64,000 bases of DNA from contig JAWAHN010000001.1 of assembly GCA_038889235.1 (NCBI GenBank), positions 530,499-594,498 of the forward strand, given 5' to 3'. Positions 22,694 to 30,538 of the stretch are shown one piece after another (position 1 is the first letter of the stretch; the number at the start of each line of letters is the position of its first letter). Under the pieces are notes generated by a model that was not told the origin of the DNA, made no database searches, and worked only from the letters and a program-made list of their open reading frames with translations. This DNA is from Candidatus Jordarchaeales archaeon. Its GTDB lineage: Archaea; Asgardarchaeota; Jordiarchaeia; Jordiarchaeales; Freyrarchaeaceae. Position numbers and translations under genes: made by a program.

Positions 22694-23729
22694 ATGACTA
22701 AGGTTGTAAAGCTTCACGGTTGAGCTTGTAAGCTCCCGCAGGCAGATTTGAAGAAGCTTCTAGAGAAGGCGGGGGTCACAACTCCGAGCAACATTCTAAG
22801 TGGGCCCGACGAGGATGCAGCCGTTATACGTGTCCGGGATGACATGGTGCTCGTGAAAACGATAGACTTCGTTACGCCGAGCGTCGACGAGGGATATGTT
22901 CAGGGGAAGATTGCAGCCGCTAACGCGACAAGCGACGTGTACAACACAGCCACGAGGCGGGCTGTGTGCATAAGCGAAGGGTGCAACCGAGATAGTTGGC
23001 TTCTTGGCGGTCTTAGGCGTGCCCACAGACATGCCTGTGGAAATAGCAGTAGATATTCTTCGGGGGATCAAAGACTACTTAAGTGAGGTCGGAGGGGCAT
23101 TGGTTGGCGGGCACACGATATTTAACCCGTGGCCGCTGTCTGGGGGCGAAGTTACTGCTATAGCCCATCCAAGTCAGATAGTCTACCAGAGAGGTGCTAG
23201 GGCCGGGGATGTGTTGGTTCTCACAAAGCCACTGGGGACCCAGCCGGCAATGGCTGTCTATAGAAGTGTGAAGGAGCCGGAGACGCGCGAACTAGTGCTA
23301 AGCGTGCTTTCAGAGAAAGAGGCGGAGGAATTAGTTAGGAAGGCGATAGGATTCATGACGCAGTCAAACAAACCTGTTGCTGAAGCTATGAGGGAGGTTA
23401 AGCCTAATGCTGCAACCGACGTAACAGGGTTTGGGCTTGTGGGACATGCTGGAAACATGGCTAGGGAGAGCGGGGTTGACGTGGAGATACAATTTTTACC
23501 AGTTATGAGGGGTGCTGTTCAAGTCTCAGAGCTCTTTGGCTACGGGTTAGAAAGAGGGGAAGCTGCGGAGACCTCTGGTGGAATCTTGGCGTCGCTGCCT
23601 AAGGAGAAAGTTGACGAGTTCCTGGGCGAGTTGAAAAAACGCGGAGTTACAGCTTACATCGTTGGTGAGATTAAGCGCGGCGAGGGGAAAGTTACTGTGA
23701 AGCGTGACGTCGAAATGATCGAGGTGTAG
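22694..23729 (+). CDS. selD: Selenophosphate synthetase with in-frame TGA and a frame disruption
   Basis: Makes selenophosphate from selenide and ATP. The product has the N-terminal active-site segment VKLHG-(TGA)-ACKLPQADL, then GPDEDAAVI, NATSDVY, GALVGGHTI, TKPLGTQPAM and TDVTGFGLVGHA, all family hallmarks. TGA 22721-22723 sits exactly where SelD enzymes have catalytic Cys or Sec. ATG 22694 is used; in-frame GTG 22673 is an alternative. Between SDVY (22940) and EIVGFLAVLGV (about 22990) the frame shifts by +1, with about 25 extra nucleotides around a perfect hairpin. Without that stretch the protein is about 336 residues, normal length. It is either recoded, spliced or a pseudogene. Confidence 0.8.
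22721..22723 (+). other. TGA at the Sec/Cys position of SelD
   Basis: The codon is followed by GCT TGT AAG CTC, giving G-U-A-C-K-L-P, the same context as the selenocysteine in methanococcal SelD. A random nonsense mutation exactly here is unlikely, so a selenocysteine codon, active or ancestral, is the simplest reading. Sec tRNA and SelB-type genes are not in this window. Confidence 0.6.
22944..22967 (+). repeat. Perfect 8-bp hairpin at the selD frame break
   Basis: ACACAGCC (22944-22951) and GGCTGTGT (22960-22967) form an 8-bp stem with an 8-nt loop exactly where the two reading frames of selD must be joined. It lies within the roughly 25-nt stretch that has no counterpart in the protein family. 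Confidence 0.6.
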
Positions 23730-23775
23730 ACTTAGGTGATGATGGAGGAAGGTAAAGCATGGTTACCCCTTCCTT

Positions 23776-23807
23776 CCAGAACCCCCACAGCAGTGGGGCT
23801 TAACAGG
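23776..23807 (+). promoter_or_regulatory. Hairpin after selD, possible SECIS element
   Basis: About 50 nt after the selD stop, CCCCAC (23783-23788) pairs with GTGGGG (23793-23798) around an AGCA loop, and the 5' side carries GAAC just before the stem. Archaeal SECIS elements have GAA on the 5' side of a GC stem and an A on the 3' side. The 3' side here reads CTTAA and the lower stem is weak, so the match is partial; it could equally be a simple terminator hairpin. Confidence 0.22.
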
Positions 23808-23917
23808 TGATTGAAAGGCGGGTTTGAGTTACCTGTTGAAGTTGATACTGGGTGGAGAAAGCTTTATTTGAGCTTTTTCGCTTTTGAATGTAAAGCACGT
23901 TTTAATGGTGGAATTCT

Positions 23918-24541
23918 TTGCAGCTAGAGACCGTAATCATAAACATTATTTGTTGTTTGCCGGATTTGGCTAGAGCCTTTACTTCTATCTTCATCATAAT
24001 GGACCCTATCGGCAATATTCCCATATTTCTGAGTCTCACTGAGGGGATGAGCCCGAAGGAGAGGAGGAACACGTTTCACCTAGCGCTTGTCACAGGGTTC
24101 ACTCTTCTGCTGTGCTTTGCTGTTCTAGGAAACTACATTCTCTTCCTTTTCGGGATAACTATAGAGAGCTTCATGATAGCAGGCGGAATACTTCTGCTAG
24201 TTATCGCTATGAGGCTGCTGATCTTAGGATGGAGGAGAGAGGAGCACTTGTCGTCTGAAGGTATAGGGGTGGTGCCAATCGGCGTACCCTTACTGGTCGG
24301 CCCAGGAGCCATAACTACTACCATAATGTACCTTCAGACTTCGGGTGTCTTCGTCACCCTAATAGCCGTGATTTTGTCCTTTGCGGTCACTTGGATCATA
24401 CTTAAATTCATAGACCCGATTAGCCGCTTCCTCGGGAGAACTGGGAGCCTTGTAATAGGAAGAGTGATGGCACTACTTATAGCAGCAATAGCCATGGAGT
24501 TCGTGATAAAAGGGGTTATGGGCATATTCAAAGCGTTATGA
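23918..24541 (+). CDS. MarC-family integral membrane protein
   Basis: A 207-residue protein with six transmembrane helices and the MarC signature IIMDPIGNIPIFLSLT in helix 1-2 and GVPLLVGPGAITT in helix 4. The family was once linked to multidrug resistance in bacteria but its substrate is unknown. The start is TTG 23918. It stands alone between selD and the convergent HMG-CoA reductase gene. Confidence 0.9.
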   Translation: MQLETVIINIICCLPDLARAFTSIFIIMDPIGNIPIFLSLTEGMSPKERRNTFHLALVTGFTLLLCFAVLGNYILFLFGITIESFMIAGGILLLVIAMRLLILGWRREEHLSSEGIGVVPIGVPLLVGPGAITTTIMYLQTSGVFVTLIAVILSFAVTWIILKFIDPISRFLGRTGSLVIGRVMALLIAAIAMEFVIKGVMGIFKAL

Positions 24542-24574
24542 GAGCGAGCGGCTAAGCAGGTTTAAGAGACACGG

Positions 24575-24721
24575 ATGGATTTACGTCTGACGCCAAGAGC
24601 CCAATACTTCAAGAGCTTGAAGAACTACTGCGAGACTGAAAAGAGGCTTGCGTGGATGGGTGGCAAGGAGGGAAGAAGAGCTTCTGATGAACTTCTTATA
24701 GGGAGAGCAGGGGGTAAGTAA
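24575..24721 (+). CDS. Possible small ORF of 48 residues
   Basis: ATG 24575 to TAA 24721 reads a basic peptide (LRLTPRAQYFKSLKNYCETE in part) with no known domain. There is no strong ribosome site and it overlaps nothing. It may be noise in the 200-bp interval between the convergent MarC and HMG-CoA reductase genes. Confidence 0.2.
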   Translation: MDLRLTPRAQYFKSLKNYCETEKRLAWMGGKEGRRASDELLIGRAGGK

Positions 24722-24745
24722 CGCAAAAATAGGGAAATTGGAATT

Positions 24746-26026
24746 TTATCCTTCGACGGCCTTTCTGGCAGTTTTACCGCGGCCGAGACGTTCGTGTGCC
24801 TTGGCAAGGTGTCCTGCGGCTAAGGCGCCAATAAGTGAGACCTCGCCAGCTAGAGCTGCACTGCAGGCTATTTCTGCGAACTTTATGGCGAGCTGACCGG
24901 GCTGCTTCAACTTCTTCAGGGTATCCATTCCGCAACCCATGATGGAAAGTGTTTCCTGGTATTGTGGGAGCCACATGCCCCCGCCTACCGCACCGCACAC
25001 CATTGATGGAAGCGTCAGTGAAACGTATAGGTCTCCGTTTTCCAAGAGCTCTGCGGTTACTATCCCCATGCTGCTTTCACCAATGTGTGCGGCGTCCTGT
25101 CCTGTGGCAAGCCACATTGCCGCAATAATGTTGGCGGTATGAGCGGTAAATCCTCCAAGTGTTGCGGCTTGCTCCGATCCTATGTAAAGTTTCCTGTATA
25201 CTACTTCAATGAAGTCTTCTGGCGTCGTCTTTAGTACTTCCTTAACATGCTCTCTCTTCAACACAGCCTCCGCTTGGACGGTCTTCCCCCGTCCGAGGAT
25301 GAAGTTGATGGCGGCTGGCTTCTTGTCTACGCACATGTTGCCCGAAAGGGCCACTGTCTTAGCCCACGGGAGCTGTTGCTCTATATAGTTGCATACTTTG
25401 TCGCAGGCGCTGGTGAGGGTGTTCATACCCATAGCGTCAAAGGTGTTTGCTACAAAGCGCAGGAACACGTTGCGCCCTACAATCCACGGTTGGATGTCAA
25501 CTAGCTTTATGAATGGGTCGTCTGTTTCAATGACCTTTTTTATCTCCTGGTAGTTTTGCTTCACCCATTCAACTAGTTTGACCGCATGCTCTAAATCTGG
25601 GACTTTTATGCAAGGGGCTCTTGTGATACCCGTTTTCAAAACTCTTGCCCTTGCCCCTCCGCTAACTGTTATTACACGGCAACCCCTATTCACGCTAGCC
25701 ACCAGAGCCCCTTCCGTCGTTGCAAGAGGAATGTAGTATTCTCCGTCTGCAACTTCGCCTTTAACCTTCAGTGGTCCCGCTATCCCCAACGGTACTTGTA
25801 TCACGCCTATCGGGTTTTCTATGTTCCTCGCAGCGGTTTCGTCGAGGTCTATGGAGTAACTTCCGACATGCTTCAAAGGTTTCCCTATAATCTTCTCCAA
25901 AGCCTTCCTTCTCACCCTGGCGGCGTCATCCACACTTCCCGTGTATTTTTCTACTTCGTGAAGTTTTATCTCGCCTCTGATCAGTTTTTCAACAAGTTCT
26001 TCTTCAGACAACTGCGAGGTGGTCAA
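24746..26026 (-). CDS. hmgA: 3-hydroxy-3-methylglutaryl-CoA reductase
   Basis: A 426-residue class I enzyme that reduces HMG-CoA to mevalonate with NADPH. Visible motifs are ENPIGVIQVPLGIAGP (substrate loop), FDAMGMNTLTSACD, ATGQDAAHI (the dinucleotide/catalytic Asp region), and the C-terminal GHLAKAHERLGRG with the catalytic histidine. TTG 26024-26026 has GGAGGGTG at normal spacing. It is the last gene of a minus-strand unit that continues upstream through the other mevalonate genes. Confidence 0.96.
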   Translation of the reverse strand: MTTSQLSEEELVEKLIRGEIKLHEVEKYTGSVDDAARVRRKALEKIIGKPLKHVGSYSIDLDETAARNIENPIGVIQVPLGIAGPLKVKGEVADGEYYIPLATTEGALVASVNRGCRVITVSGGARARVLKTGITRAPCIKVPDLEHAVKLVEWVKQNYQEIKKVIETDDPFIKLVDIQPWIVGRNVFLRFVANTFDAMGMNTLTSACDKVCNYIEQQLPWAKTVALSGNMCVDKKPAAINFILGRGKTVQAEAVLKREHVKEVLKTTPEDFIEVVYRKLYIGSEQAATLGGFTAHTANIIAAMWLATGQDAAHIGESSMGIVTAELLENGDLYVSLTLPSMVCGAVGGGMWLPQYQETLSIMGCGMDTLKKLKQPGQLAIKFAEIACSAALAGEVSLIGALAAGHLAKAHERLGRGKTARKAVEG

Positions 26027-26046
26027 CTATTTCACCCTCCTAAACC

Positions 26047-26469
26047 CTATTTTTTCCTTCTTTCAACTTCTACCACTCCTTTATGGGAGTCCACTCTAAC
26101 CCAGTCCCCAGTCCTAATACACTCTATCGGGTCTGGTGTCACACGATGAACAAGAGGAATACCCGCCACGACCGCTCCGACCAGTGTCACAGTGTCTGCC
26201 TTTCTTTGGACTATAGCCTTGGGAGCTAAGCCTTTCTCTGCAAGGTTTATGATGACATATGTCCCAACGGTTGAGCCAACACCCGTGGGGAAGACCAGCA
26301 CACGTCCAGTTACGCTTTCACCTTCAAGCGGATGGTTTTTGATGATACCTGTTTCTGGGTCAACATTTCCCAGGAAGGATATCGGGGACTGGGAGACGAG
26401 AGCCTCTCCCTCAGCTACAGGGGACTTTACTGCTTTTAGTCCAAAGCCTTTCAGGATTATTTTTTCCAT
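26047..26469 (-). CDS. Phosphomevalonate dehydratase small (swivel) subunit
   Basis: A 140-residue swivelling domain (DUF126) of the aconitase X family. Characteristic strings are IILKGFG, ISFLGNVDPETGIIKN, HPLEGESVTGRVLVFPTGVGST and the C-terminal TGDWVRVDSHKGVVEV. With the large subunit it dehydrates 5-phosphomevalonate to trans-anhydromevalonate 5-phosphate, a step of the archaeal mevalonate pathway described in Aeropyrum. ATG 26469 follows GAGGGTT at 7 nt; its start overlaps the end of the large-subunit gene by 13 bp, so the subunits are co-translated. Confidence 0.9.
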   Translation of the reverse strand: MEKIILKGFGLKAVKSPVAEGEALVSQSPISFLGNVDPETGIIKNHPLEGESVTGRVLVFPTGVGSTVGTYVIINLAEKGLAPKAIVQRKADTVTLVGAVVAGIPLVHRVTPDPIECIRTGDWVRVDSHKGVVEVERRKK

Positions 26470-27638
26470 TTTGAACCCTCTAAAGCCACCTTCACGCACT
26501 CCTCAGTTGGCATGAGGAGTGCTTCCATGTTATTCATTGAGGGAGCGTAGTGTGCGGCTTTAGCTGAATCGGTTAGAAAACATTTAAAGCCCTTGAAGGG
26601 GGCAACTATGGGGCAGGTATCGCAAAAAACTTTGCCCCCGGCTTGTTCTATCTTCTGAACTAAGCCGAAGCGTTCCCCCAGAAGTTTAACTTGCCGGGAT
26701 GTGAAAACCCACAGTGGGATTTTAAGCTTTCTCCCCCCGACGAGCTCGGCCACTTTTTTCAACTCATAAATGGAGTAGTGAGGGCAGCCGACCATGACCA
26801 CTTCGGGCTCGCTTGTAGAGCCAAACGACTCAAAGACCTCGTCTAACGTTTTTCGATCTACCTCCACTTTTTCCAGCTTGTCACCCCCTTCTGCCTTCCC
26901 CCAATAGTAGAGTGCGACCGCCCCTGAAGCCGCTGCAGCGGAGGAAAGGTGCTTTGCTTCCACTAGAGGTATAGAGTGTTCGCTCTGGATTAACGGAATG
27001 GCGTCGCCAAAGTTTTTCCCGATGAAGTACCCTAGAGCGCCGTAGTGTGTTGGAGATTCTAGAGGTGCCGTGACCCTTACTTCTATTGTGGGTTTCCTGT
27101 TCTCGTCTAGGTGAAGGCCGTAGCGGGGGGTTTTCCCTGTTATAGCTGAGGCGAGTGCTGAGAGACTGCTTTCTCTGTTAGTGCGGGCGCCTAGGTACGA
27201 GTTTACGAAGGCTACGGCGGACGACTCGGCAAAAGCCACGTGTGAGCCCCTCGCTGGAAGGTTACCCAACTCGTAGGGAGTGCAGCTGCACGTCGCGAAG
27301 ATACCCATTCCGGCGTAAAGGTTGATTATTTCCCTTTGTTTCTCAAAGAAGGCTTTTTCGACACCCATTTCTCCCCATTTTTCGAGATCGACGCCCCCGG
27401 GGTTCAATGTAGTGAAGGACTGCACTTTGGCCCCTAGATAGGAGAACTTTTTAAGTGTCGTCAGGAGGGCGTCTCCTCCGGTCTTGTATGATACTCCCGA
27501 GACATGTGCACTATGAATTGGTATGAGGCGGTCTGCTTCGAAGAAGTCTCCTAAAGCGCAGAGTATCCTCATAGCTAAGCTTATAGCTTCGCCGTATTCT
27601 CCGTCGAACGCCTTTTCCTCTTCCTTAGTTAGATACAT
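26457..27638 (-). CDS. Phosphomevalonate dehydratase large subunit (aconitase X)
   Basis: A roughly 393-residue aconitase X catalytic subunit (DUF521). Typical blocks are HSAHVSGVSYKTGGD, TLNPGGVDL, CSCTPYELGNLP (cluster cysteines), GLHLDENRKP, VMVGCPHYSIYELK and GGKVFCDTCPIVAP. Three of these cysteines bind the [4Fe-4S] cluster. Start chosen at ATG 27638; the in-frame TTG 27647 is an alternative. It overlaps the UbiD-type decarboxylase gene by 14 bp, so the operon carries the two enzymes that convert phosphomevalonate to isopentenyl phosphate. Confidence 0.92.
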   Translation of the reverse strand: MYLTKEEEKAFDGEYGEAISLAMRILCALGDFFEADRLIPIHSAHVSGVSYKTGGDALLTTLKKFSYLGAKVQSFTTLNPGGVDLEKWGEMGVEKAFFEKQREIINLYAGMGIFATCSCTPYELGNLPARGSHVAFAESSAVAFVNSYLGARTNRESSLSALASAITGKTPRYGLHLDENRKPTIEVRVTAPLESPTHYGALGYFIGKNFGDAIPLIQSEHSIPLVEAKHLSSAAAASGAVALYYWGKAEGGDKLEKVEVDRKTLDEVFESFGSTSEPEVVMVGCPHYSIYELKKVAELVGGRKLKIPLWVFTSRQVKLLGERFGLVQKIEQAGGKVFCDTCPIVAPFKGFKCFLTDSAKAAHYAPSMNNMEALLMPTEECVKVALEGSKWKK

Positions 27639-28926
27639 AGTCCTCAACCTTTATCGACTCGTATCCGGGAATTCTTGCTGGTAGAAACTTCTCTCGAGGC
27701 TTGTCGAATGGTATTGTAGCGTCAACGCCAACTTTAGTGGTTTCGCGCGTTCTTTGGTCGGCTGAAGGGTCTAGGGAGGAGCCCTTACCTCGCATTATCA
27801 CAAGGTTCTTGGATGCTTGGAAGCGTGTGGCTATTGCGTACTCAACGGAGTAGGGGTCGTGAATGTCTATGTCTTCATCAACAACCACCACGTGCTTCAG
27901 AGATTTATGGGCTCTGAAAGCGGCCTCTATAGCCTTCACGCCGTCGTCTGGGTTCCTTTTTCTAATTTTAACAATGCAGTGGAGCCATGAGCAGCCTCCT
28001 GGACTCAGGAGCACGTCGAGACATTCACAGTGTTTGCTTACCTCCCTGTATATTGCTGGTTCCCTCGGAAGTCCCATGAGTAACTTGTGCTCCATACCTC
28101 CTGGAAGTATTGCTTGGTATACGGCGTCTTTCGCGTGAGTGAAGTGGCGTACTTCGACTACGGGTTGCTCTCTCACTATGTCATATGTCCCGGTTATGTC
28201 TGGGAAGGGGCCCTCTTCAACGAGCTCTTTTGTTATTCTTGCTTCCAAGAGGATCTCCGCGTCGGCTGGGACTTCTAGGTCGACCTTTTTGCATTTAACC
28301 AACTTCAGCGGGCTTAGGCTGTTAGCTATGGTGTACTCGTCTACGTCAGGGGAGAGAGATGTGGCTGCAGCCACGAGGACGGATGGAGGATTCCCTATCG
28401 TTATGGCTGCGTCAAGTTCTCCGCCAGCTCTTTTGAGATACAAGTCTAGGTCTCTTTCCTCGACGACCCTTATGGCGAAATGCCTTTCGTCAAGAAGCAT
28501 GAGTCTGTGAAAGCTTATGTTGCGCCCGTACTCCGGGTCGCGCACCGTGACCACGCCAGCAGTCACGTAGGGGCCACCATCCTTTTCTGCATGTGTGAGT
28601 ATAGGGAGGCGGGTTAAATCTACTGGTTCAACGACTTCCAGGCAGCGTCCACTATTTGTAACTTCTGGCTCGGTTGGATTATCCATGGCTTCTATGAGGC
28701 GTCGTATAAGTTTTTCAGGTGCAACCCCTAGGCTTCTAGCTATCAACTCTCTGCTCGAGAAAAGGTTTCCTGCCACCCTAAAGCTGCTTCCAGCCACGTT
28801 CTCGAAAAGGACGGGTTTACCATCGAGTTTCCTCAGTACCGCAGGAATTTCATGCTTGGTTGACACCTGCCTCTTAACCTTGACTAAGAGGCCGTTAGCG
28901 TCCAGCCACGACAGGAAGTCCCTCAT
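27625..28926 (-). CDS. UbiD-family trans-anhydromevalonate 5-phosphate decarboxylase
   Basis: A roughly 433-residue prenylated-FMN decarboxylase. Motifs include the N-terminal MRDFLSWLDANG, FHRLMLLD, the catalytic ERDLDLYLK region, EGPFPDITGTYD and DIDIHDPYSVEYAIATR, which bind prFMN, metal and substrate. In the archaeal mevalonate pathway it makes isopentenyl phosphate. The prFMN-making UbiX-like gene is not in the window. ATG 28926 follows AAGGT at 6 nt. It sits between the dehydratase and DUF35-thiolase-HMG-CoA synthase genes, supporting this role over ubiquinone synthesis. Confidence 0.88.
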   Translation of the reverse strand: MRDFLSWLDANGLLVKVKRQVSTKHEIPAVLRKLDGKPVLFENVAGSSFRVAGNLFSSRELIARSLGVAPEKLIRRLIEAMDNPTEPEVTNSGRCLEVVEPVDLTRLPILTHAEKDGGPYVTAGVVTVRDPEYGRNISFHRLMLLDERHFAIRVVEERDLDLYLKRAGGELDAAITIGNPPSVLVAAATSLSPDVDEYTIANSLSPLKLVKCKKVDLEVPADAEILLEARITKELVEEGPFPDITGTYDIVREQPVVEVRHFTHAKDAVYQAILPGGMEHKLLMGLPREPAIYREVSKHCECLDVLLSPGGCSWLHCIVKIRKRNPDDGVKAIEAAFRAHKSLKHVVVVDEDIDIHDPYSVEYAIATRFQASKNLVIMRGKGSSLDPSADQRTRETTKVGVDATIPFDKPREKFLPARIPGYESIKVEDYVSN

Positions 28927-28943
28927 ACTTTTACCTTGAAGCT

Positions 28944-29366
28944 CTAACACTTCATTTTTGAAGCACCATTATTGTTTAGAACCGGCCTGAATTTGTAACC
29001 GTAGAATATGAGCCCGTCACGTCCGTCCTCTCTGATCTTCCTGATCACTGCTTCTACGTCCATGCCTAGGCTGAGGCCGTCTGGTTCCGCGTCAGTTATT
29101 TGCGCTGTTATGTGTGTCCCATCCTCAAGTTTTACAAGACCTACAATGTACGGGGCGTAAAACTCGAAGCCTTTCGGTGGAGTGCGTATGACTGTGTAGG
29201 TCACCAGCTTCCCCTTCGTTGGGAGCTTCTTCTTCTCCAGCTCCTTCGAGCCACATGACGTGCAAAGCTCTCTGGGGGGGAAGTATGTTATTAAGCACTT
29301 AGGACAGTAAGTGGCTTCGAGACGATACCTTTGAGGAATTTCCCTCCACAAATTTGACGGAAACAT
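28944..29366 (-). CDS. DUF35 zinc-ribbon/OB-fold acyl-CoA-binding protein
   Basis: A 140-residue protein with a zinc ribbon (YCPKCLITYFPP and LCTSCGSKEL) followed by an OB fold (GKLVTYTVIRTPP, YIVGLVKLEDG). In archaea DUF35 proteins link acetoacetyl-CoA thiolase with HMG-CoA synthase in one complex so that the unfavourable thiolase product is consumed at once. It lies between the decarboxylase and thiolase genes with short gaps (17 and 4 bp), in the classical order. Confidence 0.92.
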   Translation of the reverse strand: MFPSNLWREIPQRYRLEATYCPKCLITYFPPRELCTSCGSKELEKKKLPTKGKLVTYTVIRTPPKGFEFYAPYIVGLVKLEDGTHITAQITDAEPDGLSLGMDVEAVIRKIREDGRDGLIFYGYKFRPVLNNNGASKMKC

Positions 29367-29370
29367 ATCA

Positions 29371-30525
29371 TCACCTCGCTTTGAAAACGTGAACTACAGC
29401 AGATGTTCCAAAACCACTTGTGTTGTGTGTTACTCCTATGCGGGCATCTGGCACCTGCCTTTTTCCAGCTTCACCCCGCAATTGAAGAACTATTTCAGCA
29501 GCTTGATATATTCCGGTTGCCCCAACAGGGTGCCCGCGCGCCTTCAGCCCCCCGGAGGGGTTTATGGGTATTTCACCATCCAGGCTTATCAGTCCCTCCT
29601 CCACAATCTTCCAACCTTCACCTTTGCGCGCAAACCCAAGGTCCTCTATAGCTAAAATTCCAGCTATCGAGAAAGAGTCATGAACCTCTGCTACGTCCAC
29701 GTCTTCAGGAGTGATCTTAGCCATTTCGTAAGCCATCTTTGAAGCTTCGACAGTAGCCTTCAACGAGAGGAAGTCTTTGCGCGTATGGAAGAGGAAGGTG
29801 TCGTTAGCTTTCCACGCGCCGACTACGTCGACCGGGTCTGACGTGTACTCCTTCGCCCTGTCAGCAGAGCAGATGACAAGAGCGGCTGCGCCATCGCCTA
29901 CCGGGGCACAATCCATTAAGTGCAACGGCTCCGCAACGGGGATCGAGTTAAGAGCTTTTTCGACCGTGATCTTGAACGGAAGCTGAGCATACGGATTCTT
30001 TGAAGCGTTATCGTGCATTTGCACAACAAACTTAGCGAAGCTCTCCCTCGTAGCCCCAAATTTGTTCATATAGAGGCGCATGACCATGGCGTTTATTCCT
30101 GCAAGTGAGAGCCCTGTGAAGGCCTCGTACTCTTGGTCTGTGACCGTCGACAGTATAAAAGTCACATCGCTCGACGAGGCATCTACCATTTTCTCGACGC
30201 CGCCCACGAGGACGAAGTCGTATATTCCAGAAGCGACTGCTTCGAGCGCCATGAAGAGAGCTGCACCTCCGGAACTGCATCCTTCCTCCACCCTAAGCGA
30301 CGGCTTCGACTCTAGCCCTACAGCGTCAGCAAGCATAGGCGCGATGTTCTCCTGTTTGTTAAACTGGCCGGCGGACATGTTGCCGATGTAAAGCGCTTCC
30401 ACCTCAGGGTTCCCTGCATCCTCTAGAGCGCTTATAGCAGCTTTGGTGAACAGTGAGCGTAAGGACTCCTTCCAGTGGTGGTCAACTTTAACCATACCAA
30501 CTCCTATTACGGAAACTTTGCGCAT
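29371..30525 (-). CDS. Acetyl-CoA C-acetyltransferase (archaeal SCP-2-type thiolase)
   Basis: A 384-residue thiolase that condenses two acetyl-CoA to acetoacetyl-CoA. Active Cys is in EEGCSSGGAA, and the catalytic His in GGLKARGHPVGATG. The family C-terminal segment is THNTSGFGTSAVV, typical of archaeal SCP-2 thiolases without the second cysteine of bacterial enzymes. ATG 30525 follows AGGAGGGGTG. It is 13 bp downstream of HMG-CoA synthase; together they form the entry of the mevalonate pathway. Confidence 0.93.
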   Translation of the reverse strand: MRKVSVIGVGMVKVDHHWKESLRSLFTKAAISALEDAGNPEVEALYIGNMSAGQFNKQENIAPMLADAVGLESKPSLRVEEGCSSGGAALFMALEAVASGIYDFVLVGGVEKMVDASSSDVTFILSTVTDQEYEAFTGLSLAGINAMVMRLYMNKFGATRESFAKFVVQMHDNASKNPYAQLPFKITVEKALNSIPVAEPLHLMDCAPVGDGAAALVICSADRAKEYTSDPVDVVGAWKANDTFLFHTRKDFLSLKATVEASKMAYEMAKITPEDVDVAEVHDSFSIAGILAIEDLGFARKGEGWKIVEEGLISLDGEIPINPSGGLKARGHPVGATGIYQAAEIVLQLRGEAGKRQVPDARIGVTHNTSGFGTSAVVHVFKAR

Positions 30526-30538
30526 ATGGACACCCCTC

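Noticed and set aside
23730-23860. Reading PLPSRTPTAVGLNR and following LPVEVDTGWR as a transposase tail
   Set aside because: Only vague resemblance to TnpB C-termini; short, in low-complexity coding-like sequence, no flanking copy of the ends.
24575-24721. 48-residue frame as a firm gene
   Set aside because: No ribosome site and no recognisable domain; kept only at low confidence.
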